The notes: a model not told the origin generated them from the letters alone. Positions 1 to 6,944 are shown, counted from the stretch's first letter. The stretch is DNA of 8,694 nt from Methanothrix sp. (GCA_011620785.1 WOYM01000066.1:1-8694), one strand, 5' to 3'. Numbers and translations: made by a program.

Positions 1-21
1 GTCGCACTAATCATCTGGCAA

Positions 22-31
22 AATCTATAAG
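22..31 (+). promoter_or_regulatory. Possible TATA box for the glutamine cyclotransferase gene
   Basis: An AT-rich element, AATCTATAAG, is centred near position 27. In archaea transcription starts about 25 bases downstream of the TATA-box centre, which here falls at about 52-57, right at the ATG at 57. No Shine-Dalgarno sequence precedes that ATG, so a leaderless or nearly leaderless transcript fits. The element is a weak match and the call rests on spacing. Confidence 0.35.
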
Positions 32-56
32 CTGCCCTATCCATTCTCCTGAATGA

Positions 57-911
57 ATGGCGGGCATTAAGCATATTAAAACAAGACCTATGGCCAGGCT
101 GCTGCTTTTGGTTCTCCTGGCAGCAGCGCTAACAGCAGGCTCTGCATCTGCAGATAAGGTTGATATCGATTCATTCACCAGCAGCTCCATCAAGACCTAT
201 AGCTATAAGATTATTAATTCCTATCCGCATGATCCAAATGCATTCACTCAGGGCCTGGAATATGATGATGGCCTACTGTACGAAGGGACTGGGGGGTACG
301 GCCAGTCCAGTCTCCGCCGGGTCGATATCCAGACAGGCAGGGTTGTGGATATAGTCCACCTGGAGGATGAGTTCTTTGCCGAGGGCATAGCCATCTGGAA
401 GGACAGGATCATCCAGCTTACCTGGCGGTCTTTTCAGGGCTTTGTCTGGGATAAAGAGAATCTAACCCGAACAGGGAACTTCTCCTACCGGAGGGAGGGT
501 TGGGGGATTACATCTGATGCAACCAGGCTGATCATGAGCGATGGATCTGATGCTCTTTATTTTCTTGATCCAAATGACTATTCACTGCAGGGAAGCATAA
601 GGGTCACCGCCGATGGCGAGCCAGTAAAAGGGTTGAACGAACTGGAGTACATCAACGGCATGATCTATGCTAACCTCTGGCCCAGCACCTGGATAGCGAT
701 CATATCCCCGGATACCGGCGAGGTGACTGGAAGGATAGATCTCTCCGGGATCATGGATGAGGGCGGCATCACGGAGAGGAGGGTGGATGTATTGAATGGC
801 ATAGCCTATGATCCATCAGAAGACCGACTCTTTGTGACGGGAAAGCTCTGGCCCAGCCTCTTTGAGATCGAGCTAGTGGAAGATTCAAACGAGCAATTAA
901 ATCAACAATAA
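57..911 (+). CDS. Glutaminyl-peptide cyclotransferase, plant-type beta-propeller, exported
   Basis: This 284-residue protein matches the plant/bacterial-type glutamine cyclotransferase family (EC 2.3.2.5), which converts N-terminal glutamine of peptides to pyroglutamate with release of ammonia. Family landmarks visible are PHDPNAFTQGL at about 57-67, YEGTGGYGQSSLRRVD at about 75-90, an EGWG motif near 147, LNELEY near 194-199, GIAYDP near 249-254 and the C-terminal LFVTGKLWP stretch. The length suits a five-bladed propeller. Residues 14-32 form a signal peptide with a small-residue SASA end, so mature protein probably begins near Asp33 outside the membrane. An internal ATG at codon 12 (position 90) would give a shorter signal peptide and is an alternative start. 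The gene stands alone and faces the minus-strand rhomboid gene. Family assignment is firm; the natural substrates in an archaeon are unknown. Confidence 0.9.
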   Translation: MAGIKHIKTRPMARLLLLVLLAAALTAGSASADKVDIDSFTSSSIKTYSYKIINSYPHDPNAFTQGLEYDDGLLYEGTGGYGQSSLRRVDIQTGRVVDIVHLEDEFFAEGIAIWKDRIIQLTWRSFQGFVWDKENLTRTGNFSYRREGWGITSDATRLIMSDGSDALYFLDPNDYSLQGSIRVTADGEPVKGLNELEYINGMIYANLWPSTWIAIISPDTGEVTGRIDLSGIMDEGGITERRVDVLNGIAYDPSEDRLFVTGKLWPSLFEIELVEDSNEQLNQQ

Positions 912-1035
912 TTTGCGGCTGATCATCATTGCCTAACTCTGGCCCAGCAGCGGATTGCAGGACTGGCAGCGCCCGATCGCAGCCAGACTGCATTGCTCGC
1001 TGTTTCCAAGTTGCACTTTCACCAGGTCGGTTTAT
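912..1035. other. Convergent intergenic region, no feature recognised
   Basis: These 124 bases separate the 3' ends of the plus-strand cyclotransferase and the minus-strand rhomboid gene. I see no convincing ORF, hairpin or T-run terminator on either strand. Confidence 0.5.
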
Positions 1036-1803
1036 CTACCTATAATAAAACTGGGGCTGATCTTTCATCATCTGCCCGAAGGCCAGCCCTACCAGCAGCC
1101 CGGCGATATGGGCCATATGGGCGATATTGTCCGCGGAGCCCATGAAGAGAAAATCGATCAGGGCAAAGACCACCACTGCCCAGCGGATGCTCATCGGTAT
1201 GAAGAAGAATAAGAGCACTCGAATCTCCGGAGCGATTATGGCCAGACATCCCAGAGCGCCGAATAACGCGCCGCTCGCCCCCACCATTCCTACCATTGAA
1301 CCGCTGGTGACCGCCGTCTGGGCCAGGGCAGCCACAATGCCGGACAGTATGTAGATCTGCAGGAACTTTCTCCCACCAACCCTTCTCTCCAGCTCCATGC
1401 CAAAGAAGAAGAGGAAGAGCATATTGAAGAATAGGTGATCGAAACTGAAGTGGACGAACATATGGGTGAGAATCGTCCAAGGCCTTTCAAACACGTAATA
1501 GGGAATGAGGGCCAGGTAGTCATACACGAATCCGCGGGCTACCAGGCTTAACAGGAACACCAGTATGCAGATCAACAATATAATGCCCGAATAGGATACG
1601 GGCATCAGGGCCCCGATGCGATCCAGCCAGCTGGCGCCAGGTGTGGTCGGATCTCCCCATTCGCCCCTATTTCTGTAGTCCTCTCTTCTGCCCGCCCGTG
1701 CCAGGAGCGGTCCAAGCCCGCCCCATCTCTCCCAGGCAAGCCTTTTCCGGGCGAACCATGAAAAAGAGCATAGATTTGACTGCATTTGCACCTTATACCT
1801 CAC
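1036..1803 (-). CDS. Rhomboid family intramembrane serine protease
   Basis: This 255-residue membrane protein (GTG start) carries rhomboid hallmarks: HxxxN in an early membrane helix (His123, Asn127), the nucleophile motif GASG with Ser177, and AHxxG with the catalytic His232. About six hydrophobic helices span 72-243, the usual bacterial/archaeal core. Rhomboids cut transmembrane segments of other proteins within the membrane. Residues 1-65 form a basic, Trp/Arg-rich, probably cytoplasmic extension of unclear role. The start is uncertain: the GTG at 1803 lies 11 nt after the NYN gene stop, while the ATG at codon 7 (1785) has an AGGTG close upstream. The gene is probably co-transcribed with the NYN gene before it. 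It ends in TAG. All catalytic residues are present, so the enzyme is probably active; substrates cannot be inferred. Confidence 0.9.
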   Translation of the reverse strand: MRYKVQMQSNLCSFSWFARKRLAWERWGGLGPLLARAGRREDYRNRGEWGDPTTPGASWLDRIGALMPVSYSGIILLICILVFLLSLVARGFVYDYLALIPYYVFERPWTILTHMFVHFSFDHLFFNMLFLFFFGMELERRVGGRKFLQIYILSGIVAALAQTAVTSGSMVGMVGASGALFGALGCLAIIAPEIRVLLFFFIPMSIRWAVVVFALIDFLFMGSADNIAHMAHIAGLLVGLAFGQMMKDQPQFYYR

Positions 1804-1814
1804 AGAATCACTCT

Positions 1815-2309
1815 TTACTCGGTAACATACTGGCCATCGCGCAGCACTATCACATAATCGGCCGAATTTCTCAGGGCCACAGAAAAACCGGGCTCCGCCC
1901 CGAAGATGATTGTCTCTTTGCCATGCTCCATGGCCTTCATTAAAACCGGCTTCAGGTCCGCATCGCGGGTGACCAGGGCCAGGGTGTCGATGACTGGATT
2001 GTAGATCATATCCACACCCTCCACCGCCATCCTCACATCCACATCGCTGGTGCAGATCACCGGCTCGAACCCCTGATTCTCCACCGCTTCGACCAGCTTC
2101 TCAGATGCATACTGATTCAAGAATACCTTGCCCATCTTGATGTCGCCATAATCCTTCAGGATGTCCCTGATCTCCTCCAGGTCCATCTGGAACTCCTTTC
2201 TGAGCATATTGGGCCCATCCACCAGAAGGCCGATTCTCTTTCTTCCCTTTTCCTTTCTCGAGCCCAGATACTTCATTATATGCTCGAAAGGCACAGTCAT
2301 CCGATCCAT
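1815..2309 (-). CDS. NYN/PIN-like domain protein, TIGR00288 family, putative RNase
   Basis: This 164-residue protein resembles the archaeal TIGR00288 family within the NYN (LabA/DUF88-like) branch of PIN-fold nucleases. The acidic residues expected for metal binding are visible: VDGPN with Asp31 and Asn34 near the N terminus, SDVDVRMAVEG with Asp89 and Asp91, and TRDADLKPVL with Asp116 and Asp118. A basic segment (residues 18-25, KEKGRKR) precedes the first strand. By family the likely role is RNA cleavage or RNA processing, but I know of no defined substrate for this archaeal group. The ATG at 2309 is preceded by AAGGGTCAAC, a modest ribosome site; codon 4 is another ATG. The rhomboid gene starts 11 nt downstream, suggesting one transcript. 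The gene looks intact. Confidence 0.82.
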   Translation of the reverse strand: MDRMTVPFEHIMKYLGSRKEKGRKRIGLLVDGPNMLRKEFQMDLEEIRDILKDYGDIKMGKVFLNQYASEKLVEAVENQGFEPVICTSDVDVRMAVEGVDMIYNPVIDTLALVTRDADLKPVLMKAMEHGKETIIFGAEPGFSVALRNSADYVIVLRDGQYVTE

Positions 2310-2363
2310 GTTGACCCTTTTCTTGATGTCATGACCTGATTTCCAGTCTTCTTCCCTGAATAG

Positions 2364-2419
2364 GGACGTCTCGGCCTCAGGAGGTCTTGGCCTCAGAGGC
2401 TCTTAATGCAGGACGTCTC
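2364..2419. repeat. Short direct and inverted repeat cluster upstream of the NYN gene
   Basis: GGACGTCTC occurs at 2364-2372 and again at 2411-2419. Between them GGCCTCAG occurs at 2373-2380 and 2389-2396. Read on the minus strand this is two imperfect tandem units, CTCTGAGGCCAAGAC then CTCCTGAGGCCGAGAC. GCCTCAGAGGC at 2390-2400 is also a perfect inverted repeat around one base. The cluster lies in the 127-nt gap between the end of tatD and the start of the NYN gene. It could be part of a terminator, an operator or a simple local duplication; the sequence alone does not decide. Confidence 0.55.
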
Positions 2420-2436
2420 AATCATTTTAGGTCATT

Positions 2437-3243
2437 TCAACGGATGTTATAAATTCGTTTGGTATTAGTGGCGGTCTGCGCCGCCACCTCCTGCGGTTCC
2501 AGCCCCTTTATCCTGGCAATTAGCCGGACGGAATCCAGTACATTTGCCGGTTCATTTCTGCCCTTGCGAGGGGAGAGGAAGGGGCTGTCCGTCTCCACCA
2601 GCAAATGATCGAGGGAGACGTTCCGGGCCAGGATCTGATGATGTCCGGATCGGCAGACATTAGTGGCCAATGATATGTAATATCCCCTATCCTGGGCCTC
2701 TTTCATGGTGGGAAGGGTGCCGCTGTAGCAGTGGAAAACGACTTTATCCAGATGCTTGACCATGTCCAGAGCAGGCTGTTCTGCATCCCGGGAATGGATG
2801 ACCAGGGGCAGGTTCAGGGACTCAGCCATTGCTATGACCTTTTTGAAGATCTCTGCCTGCCGTTCTCTGCTGGGAGCATCTTTACAGTGATAGTAATCCA
2901 GGCCTGCTTCACCTATCCCCACTGCCTGGCAGGCGTTGCTCTCGATCTGATCCAGGATCATCTTGATTTCCGGATCGTTCTTCCCGTCAATTGAGTTCGG
3001 GCTGAGGCCCAGGGTGGCAGAGATGAAGTCGTAATTCTTCGCCAGCTCCAGCGACTTTGTGTTGGTGGAGTGGTCCACGCCGGAGTTGATCATCCTGACC
3101 ACTCCCGCCTTCCGGGCGTTCTCCATCACAGCTTCCCGATCTTTATGGAAATGCTTGAAATCCAGGTGGCAATGCGAATCGATTACCCCACTCAATGTCA
3201 TCTGTACGTTTCCCTGCATATATCTCTGCACATCCCCTATCAT
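2437..3243 (-). CDS. TatD family metal-dependent hydrolase (DNase/RNase)
   Basis: This 268-residue protein shows the TatD amidohydrolase-superfamily pattern in order: DSHCHLD with metal ligands His24 and His26, GEAGLDYY with Glu112, VIHSRDA with His150, FHCYSG with His171, and ETDSPFL with Asp219. All two-metal-site ligands are present and the length is typical. TatD enzymes are metal-dependent 3'-5' exonucleases or endonucleases linked to DNA repair and nucleic acid turnover. The ATG at 3243 lies 4 nt after the stop of the upstream synthase gene, suggesting co-transcription and translational coupling. ATGs at codons 9 and 15 are alternatives; codon 15 (MTLSGVIDSHCH) matches the usual distance to the first motif, so the annotated start may be 14 residues too long. 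The exact substrate is not predictable. Stop is TGA. Confidence 0.9.
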   Translation of the reverse strand: MIGDVQRYMQGNVQMTLSGVIDSHCHLDFKHFHKDREAVMENARKAGVVRMINSGVDHSTNTKSLELAKNYDFISATLGLSPNSIDGKNDPEIKMILDQIESNACQAVGIGEAGLDYYHCKDAPSRERQAEIFKKVIAMAESLNLPLVIHSRDAEQPALDMVKHLDKVVFHCYSGTLPTMKEAQDRGYYISLATNVCRSGHHQILARNVSLDHLLVETDSPFLSPRKGRNEPANVLDSVRLIARIKGLEPQEVAAQTATNTKRIYNIR

Positions 3244-3247
3244 TGAT

Positions 3248-4804
3248 TTAGTGAGCAGCGGCCTCTTCCAGCAGCATCAATCTGTTGATGGCGCTTACCA
3301 GGGCCTCCACCGAGGCCATGACGATGTCCTCTCGCGCTGAGCGGGCGCTGACTCTCCTGCCCCGGTCATCCTCCACCCCGATCACCACCTCAGCCAGAGC
3401 ATCGGCACCGCCGGATATGGCCTCGATCCGGAAGTCGCAGAGGTGTATAGATGTATCGCTATCCAATAGTCCCTGTACGGCATTGACTGCAGCATCCACC
3501 GGGCCCACCCCGGTATTGGCCAGGACCTTCTCCTTTCCCCTGACCATGGCCTTAACCGTAGCGGTGGGTGTGATGATGTTCCCGGTCATCACTGAGACCT
3601 CCTTGAGCACCACCGCCTGGCTTTCTTTGGCCACATCTCCTATGACCACATCGGCTATGGTCTGAAGATCGATGTTTCCGACCTGCTTGCCCTTGTCGCC
3701 CAGCTCCTTGATCCTCTCCAAGATCTCCTGAAGCTGCTCATCAGACGGCCGGTAACCCGCCTCCTCCAGGACCTTGGCCACGGCATGCTTTCCGGTATGC
3801 TTGCCCAGGACTATCCTCCTTTTATGGCCCACCATCTCCGGGGTCATTATGCCGGGCTCGAATGTCTTGCTGTTCTCGATAACTCCGTGGCTGTGAATTC
3901 CGGACTCATGGGAGAAGGCGTTCTCTCCCACAATAGGAGCAGTTATGGGTATCTTCACCTTGGTGAGCCGCTCAATCATCCTGGCGGTCTCCACCAGGTA
4001 CTCGGTCTTAATGCTGGTCTTGGCATTGTAGATGGAGTGCAGGCCCATCACCACCTCAGCCAGGTTGGCATTGCCCGCCCTCTCCCCCAGGCCGTTAACG
4101 CAGACCTGGACCTCCCTTGCGCCTGCTTCCACTGCAGCCAGGCTGTTGGCCACCGCCAGGCCGAAGTCGTTGTGGCAGTGGACATCCACCACCATATGGA
4201 CATCGTCGCAGATGTCCTTGACCAGCCGGTAGAATGAGGAGGGGACTGCCACGCCGACCGTATCCGGTATATTTATAATATCGCAGTGCACTTCCTCCAC
4301 CGCTCTGAATATGCGATGCAGGAACTCAGGCGATGTGCGGGTGGCATCCATGGCCGAGAAGAGGCAGGTCCGTCCGTTATCCTTCACGAACTCCACCGTC
4401 CTCATTGCTCCCTCTACGATCTCATCATGGCTCATCTTGATGGTATGAGCGATCTGAATATCGGAGGTGGGAGAAAAGACATGGACCAGGTCCACATCAG
4501 CGTCAAGGCAGGCCTGGGCATCCTTTTTTACTATGCGGGAGAGGCCGCAGACCTGAGCCTGCAGGCCGGATCTGGCGATCTGGCGGACGCTGTCAAACTC
4601 GCCCTTTGAGGACACGGGAAAACCGGCCTCGATAACATTCACGCCGAGTTTGTCAAGCGCTTGGGCGATCTGGATCTTCTCATCAGAGGTGAGAGATACG
4701 CCAGGAGTCTGTTCTCCATCGCGAAGGGTGGTATCAAAAATGCGCACTTTTTCATTAACAAGCGAATGAACGTCGTAGAAGACGATTCCCCACAGAGGTT
4801 TCAT
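3248..4804 (-). CDS. leuA: 2-isopropylmalate synthase family enzyme (LeuA, or CimA-type)
   Basis: This 518-residue protein belongs to the DRE-TIM acyltransferases that condense acetyl-CoA with a 2-oxo acid. Visible motifs are RIFDTTLRDGEQTPG (21-35) with catalytic Arg28 and metal ligand Asp29, INIPDTVGV (177-185), HCHNDFGLAVAN with metal ligands His209 and His211, GLGERAGN (238-245) and the barrel-end GENAFSHESGIHSHG. Residues from about 395 onward form a LeuA C-terminal allosteric domain (GVGPVDAAVNAV, then a Gly-rich ISGGADALAEV). That domain excludes the shorter AksA homologues but is shared by LeuA (leucine synthesis) and archaeal CimA (citramalate, isoleucine synthesis). The AGFPVSSKGEF and IPDTVG segments look more LeuA-like to me, so the symbol is tentative. 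The TATA-like box at 4833-4840 supports the ATG at 4804. tatD follows 4 nt downstream. Leucine or isoleucine feedback acting through the C-terminal domain is expected. Confidence 0.85.
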   Translation of the reverse strand: MKPLWGIVFYDVHSLVNEKVRIFDTTLRDGEQTPGVSLTSDEKIQIAQALDKLGVNVIEAGFPVSSKGEFDSVRQIARSGLQAQVCGLSRIVKKDAQACLDADVDLVHVFSPTSDIQIAHTIKMSHDEIVEGAMRTVEFVKDNGRTCLFSAMDATRTSPEFLHRIFRAVEEVHCDIINIPDTVGVAVPSSFYRLVKDICDDVHMVVDVHCHNDFGLAVANSLAAVEAGAREVQVCVNGLGERAGNANLAEVVMGLHSIYNAKTSIKTEYLVETARMIERLTKVKIPITAPIVGENAFSHESGIHSHGVIENSKTFEPGIMTPEMVGHKRRIVLGKHTGKHAVAKVLEEAGYRPSDEQLQEILERIKELGDKGKQVGNIDLQTIADVVIGDVAKESQAVVLKEVSVMTGNIITPTATVKAMVRGKEKVLANTGVGPVDAAVNAVQGLLDSDTSIHLCDFRIEAISGGADALAEVVIGVEDDRGRRVSARSAREDIVMASVEALVSAINRLMLLEEAAAH

Positions 4805-4832
4805 ATGTCATAGATTGAGCAATGATGTCTGC

Positions 4833-4842
4833 CCTATAAAAC
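4833..4842 (-). promoter_or_regulatory. Probable TATA box for leuA
   Basis: On the minus strand this reads GGTTTTATAG, close to the archaeal TATA consensus. Its centre is about 25 bases upstream of position 4812, giving a leader of roughly 7-9 nt before the ATG at 4804. It lies inside the 156-nt gap after the TPR gene, so leuA-tatD probably has its own transcript. No Shine-Dalgarno sequence precedes the ATG, consistent with a very short leader. Confidence 0.5.
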
Positions 4843-4960
4843 CTTTGCCGGCCAATATGCCGGGCGACGTAGAGCAGCTTAAGGGGATTTTCAGCCTCAT
4901 TTCCTCTCTGTCCCTGAGGTTGGGTCAAAAGGTGCACCTCAGCCATAGCCTCCATTGCCA

Positions 4961-6418
4961 CTACTCCTGGTAGCCCAGCATCTTTGCCTTTTCCCGGACC
5001 TCCTGGGCTTCCGGTCCTCGATCGGCCATATCCAGGGCATTGGCCTTGTTCACCCAAGCCTCCACAGAGCGGGGATCGATCTGGATGGCCCTGTCAAAGC
5101 TCTGAAGGGCTCCAGCAACATCCTCATATCCAAGCACCATAGCGATCCCCCGATTGTTCCAGGGCTCCATGTAGCTGGAGTTCAGCTCAATAGCTTTATC
5201 ATAAGCCTCAATGGCACTGTCATACCGCTCCAGTCTCGCCAGAGCCAGCCCCAGGTTATTCCAGCAGACGGCACAATCAGGGTGCTGCTCCACTGTCCTG
5301 TTCAGAACGGCAACCTCTTCGCTATAGTTTCCCAGTTTGTTTAATGCCAGTGCCTTGTTATACTGAAATCCGATCTCATCGGGATCTATTTCGATAGCCC
5401 TATCAAACCTCTCTAAGGATTCATTGTACCTTTCCATCTCCACATAGCTGATCGCCAGGCCGTTCCAGGCATCAGAATTCCCCGGTTCCAGCTCAACTGT
5501 TCGGTTATAGGCCTCAATGGATTCGATATATCTGCCGGAAAGGCGCAGAGCCATTGCCCTGCCATTCCAGGCATCGGCATTGATGGGATCGATCATGGTG
5601 GCTCTGTAGAAAGACTCGCTGGATTCAGCTGCTCTTCCCAAGATGAGCAGAGCCTCACCCTTCTTGATCCAGGCATTGGCATTGATCGGATTCAACTCGG
5701 TGAGATTCTCATAAGCAGCAAGGGCATCACTGTGGTCTCCCTTGCTCATAAGGGCCAGCCCCAGGTTTAGCCATGCTTCCTCACTGCTCTTGTCCAGCTG
5801 CGCTGCCCGTCGAAAGGAGTCTACAGATTCATCGTCTCTGTCCAGCTCTGCCAGGACCAGGCCCCGGTTGAGCCAGACGTCAGAGAGATTTCCATCCATT
5901 GATGCGGCCATATCCATGGCCTGCAGGGATTCATTGAACAATCCCATATTGGCTAGGCTGATTCCTTTGCTGAGCCAGGACAGGGCAACCTCTGGTTGAA
6001 TAACGATTGCCTCGTCAAAAGCGGCAATCGACTCATTGTACAGGCCCAAATTGGCCAGGGCCAGTCCTTTGCTGTACCAGGCCATTGCCTGCTGGGGGTC
6101 GAGGCGGATGGATTCATTGTAGGCAAAGAGCGCTTCTGAATGCCTATTCAGGCCGACCAAGGCCCTTCCCTTCTTTATCCAGATGGAGGCATTGGTGCTA
6201 TCCAGCTCAATGGATTTATTATAGCAGTCAAGAGCGATTTCGAAGGTGGAGTTCCTTAAGAATTCGTCCCCTTTTTCCAGCCAGTAGTTGGCTGTGTATT
6301 CTTCGCTGCATGAGCATACAAAGCACATGGATTGCGTTAAAGCTATCAGAATGAAGATGGTAAAGGCTTTGATATGAGATCCTCCTGTGAATTCGGTCCT
6401 CTGAGAATATGGATTCAT
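4961..6418 (-). CDS. Exported tetratricopeptide-repeat protein rich in N-glycosylation sequons
   Basis: This 485-residue protein has a hydrophobic N-terminal segment (about 16-33) followed by about 13 consecutive 34-residue TPR units from about 44 to the end. The repeat signature is W-x-x-G near position 4-8 (AWYSKGLAL, AWNGLAISY, CWNNLGLAL), A/Y near 20 and a DP or P at the unit end. TPR arrays are protein-binding scaffolds; none of the partners is evident. Asn-X-Ser/Thr sequons occur 13 times (Asn56, 67, 76, 101, 128, 162, 177, 238, 305, 332, 364, 373, 413), fitting a secreted or membrane-tethered glycoprotein. Cysteines cluster at 32, 35 and 37 next to the hydrophobic segment; DCAVCW (382, 385) is a CxxC. 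The ATG at 6418 has poor ribosome-site support, while an AGGAGG at 6381-6386 sits before an ATC at codon 16. nikR ends 25 nt upstream. Stop is TAG. Confidence 0.85.
   Translation of the reverse strand: MNPYSQRTEFTGGSHIKAFTIFILIALTQSMCFVCSCSEEYTANYWLEKGDEFLRNSTFEIALDCYNKSIELDSTNASIWIKKGRALVGLNRHSEALFAYNESIRLDPQQAMAWYSKGLALANLGLYNESIAAFDEAIVIQPEVALSWLSKGISLANMGLFNESLQAMDMAASMDGNLSDVWLNRGLVLAELDRDDESVDSFRRAAQLDKSSEEAWLNLGLALMSKGDHSDALAAYENLTELNPINANAWIKKGEALLILGRAAESSESFYRATMIDPINADAWNGRAMALRLSGRYIESIEAYNRTVELEPGNSDAWNGLAISYVEMERYNESLERFDRAIEIDPDEIGFQYNKALALNKLGNYSEEVAVLNRTVEQHPDCAVCWNNLGLALARLERYDSAIEAYDKAIELNSSYMEPWNNRGIAMVLGYEDVAGALQSFDRAIQIDPRSVEAWVNKANALDMADRGPEAQEVREKAKMLGYQE
6381..6386 (-). 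promoter_or_regulatory. Strong Shine-Dalgarno sequence inside the TPR gene start region
   Basis: The minus strand reads AGGAGG here, a full anti-16S match. Seven nucleotides downstream is the in-frame codon ATC at 6373-6371 (codon 16 of the long frame), followed by codons for KAFTIFILIAL, a perfect beginning for a signal peptide. The spacing is exactly what a start codon would need, but ATC is not a standard start. Either an ATG has mutated, a rare ATC start is used, or the ATG at 6418 has taken over. Confidence 0.5.
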
Positions 6419-6443
6419 CCTATTTGAGATCTGCCCTTTCCAT

Positions 6444-6866
6444 CTAAAGTTCTTTTCCCAGGGATGTAGTGGTCAGCTTGACATGCTTTACCCCCTTCAA
6501 GGCCATCATGCTCTCCGCTGCTTTCCTGACTTCCGGACCATCTCCTCGGAGAACCACGACCTCAAGGCATATGTCCTGGTCCAGATGAACATGCAGGCTG
6601 GACTGAATTATGCTGCCGAAATCGTGCTGAATCTCGGTGAGATTGTCCATCAGGCCCCTTTGAGAGTGGTCGTAGAGGATGGTGATCACTCCCACCCTCT
6701 CCCCGTCCACGTTGCTCATCCATTCGAAGTTGACTATATAATTCCTTATGGCATCTCTAACGCCCTCAGAACGGGAGGATTAGCCCCTATTCATTATTAT
6801 CTCATCGAACTTATTAAGAAGATTCTCTGGCAATGATATGCCTATCCACATCAGGTCTTGTTCCAT
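6444..6866 (-). pseudogene. nikR: Nickel-responsive transcriptional regulator NikR, interrupted by an in-frame stop
   Basis: The full frame is 140 codons, the normal NikR length. NikR is a nickel-binding tetramer that represses nickel uptake genes. Codons 1-28 and 30-49 encode the ribbon-helix-helix domain (GISLPENLLNKFDEII, then SSRSEGVRDAIRNYI), but codon 29 (6782-6780) is TAA where the family has Tyr in RGYSSRSE. Codon 7 is Trp where relatives have the DNA-contacting Arg (R-I/F-S/G before SLP). The metal domain is complete: His81, His92, His94 (SSLHVHLDQDICLE) and Cys100, ending KLTTTSLGKEL. There is one frame throughout, so a single base explains the break. An ATG at 6719 (codon 50) could produce a 91-residue metal-binding fragment without DNA binding, though no ribosome site precedes it. 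A sequencing error at 6780-6782 would restore the gene. Stop is TAG. Confidence 0.88.
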
Positions 6867-6889
6867 TTTTATCGCAATCGAAATGATGG

Positions 6890-6904
6890 TATTACTTGGT
6901 AATA
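6890..6904. promoter_or_regulatory. Inverted repeat in the nikR upstream region, candidate NikR operator
   Basis: TATTAC-TTG-GTAATA is a perfect inverted repeat with 6-base arms, 24-38 bases upstream of the nikR ATG at 6866. It lies just downstream of a TATA-like box on the same strand, where a bound repressor would block transcription. NikR proteins often regulate their own gene and bind inverted repeats, but usually with a longer spacer than the 3 bases here, so another regulator is possible. Only one copy is visible. Confidence 0.4.
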
Positions 6905-6944
6905 AGTCTGTTGGAATAAAACCTTAAAAAAGTTAATAATCGTA

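Noticed and set aside
3785..4237. 150-codon plus-strand ORF opposite leuA
   Set aside because: It is antisense to a clearly recognisable enzyme gene and its translation has no family features.
4755..5057. 100-codon minus-strand ORF bridging the TPR gene end and the leuA start
   Set aside because: It overlaps both genes out of frame and contains the leuA TATA-like box; no family features.
4961..6418. Repeated motif at about 102-base spacing as a possible CRISPR or DNA repeat array
   Set aside because: The period is that of 34-residue TPR units; the copies are diverged and conserved at the protein level only.
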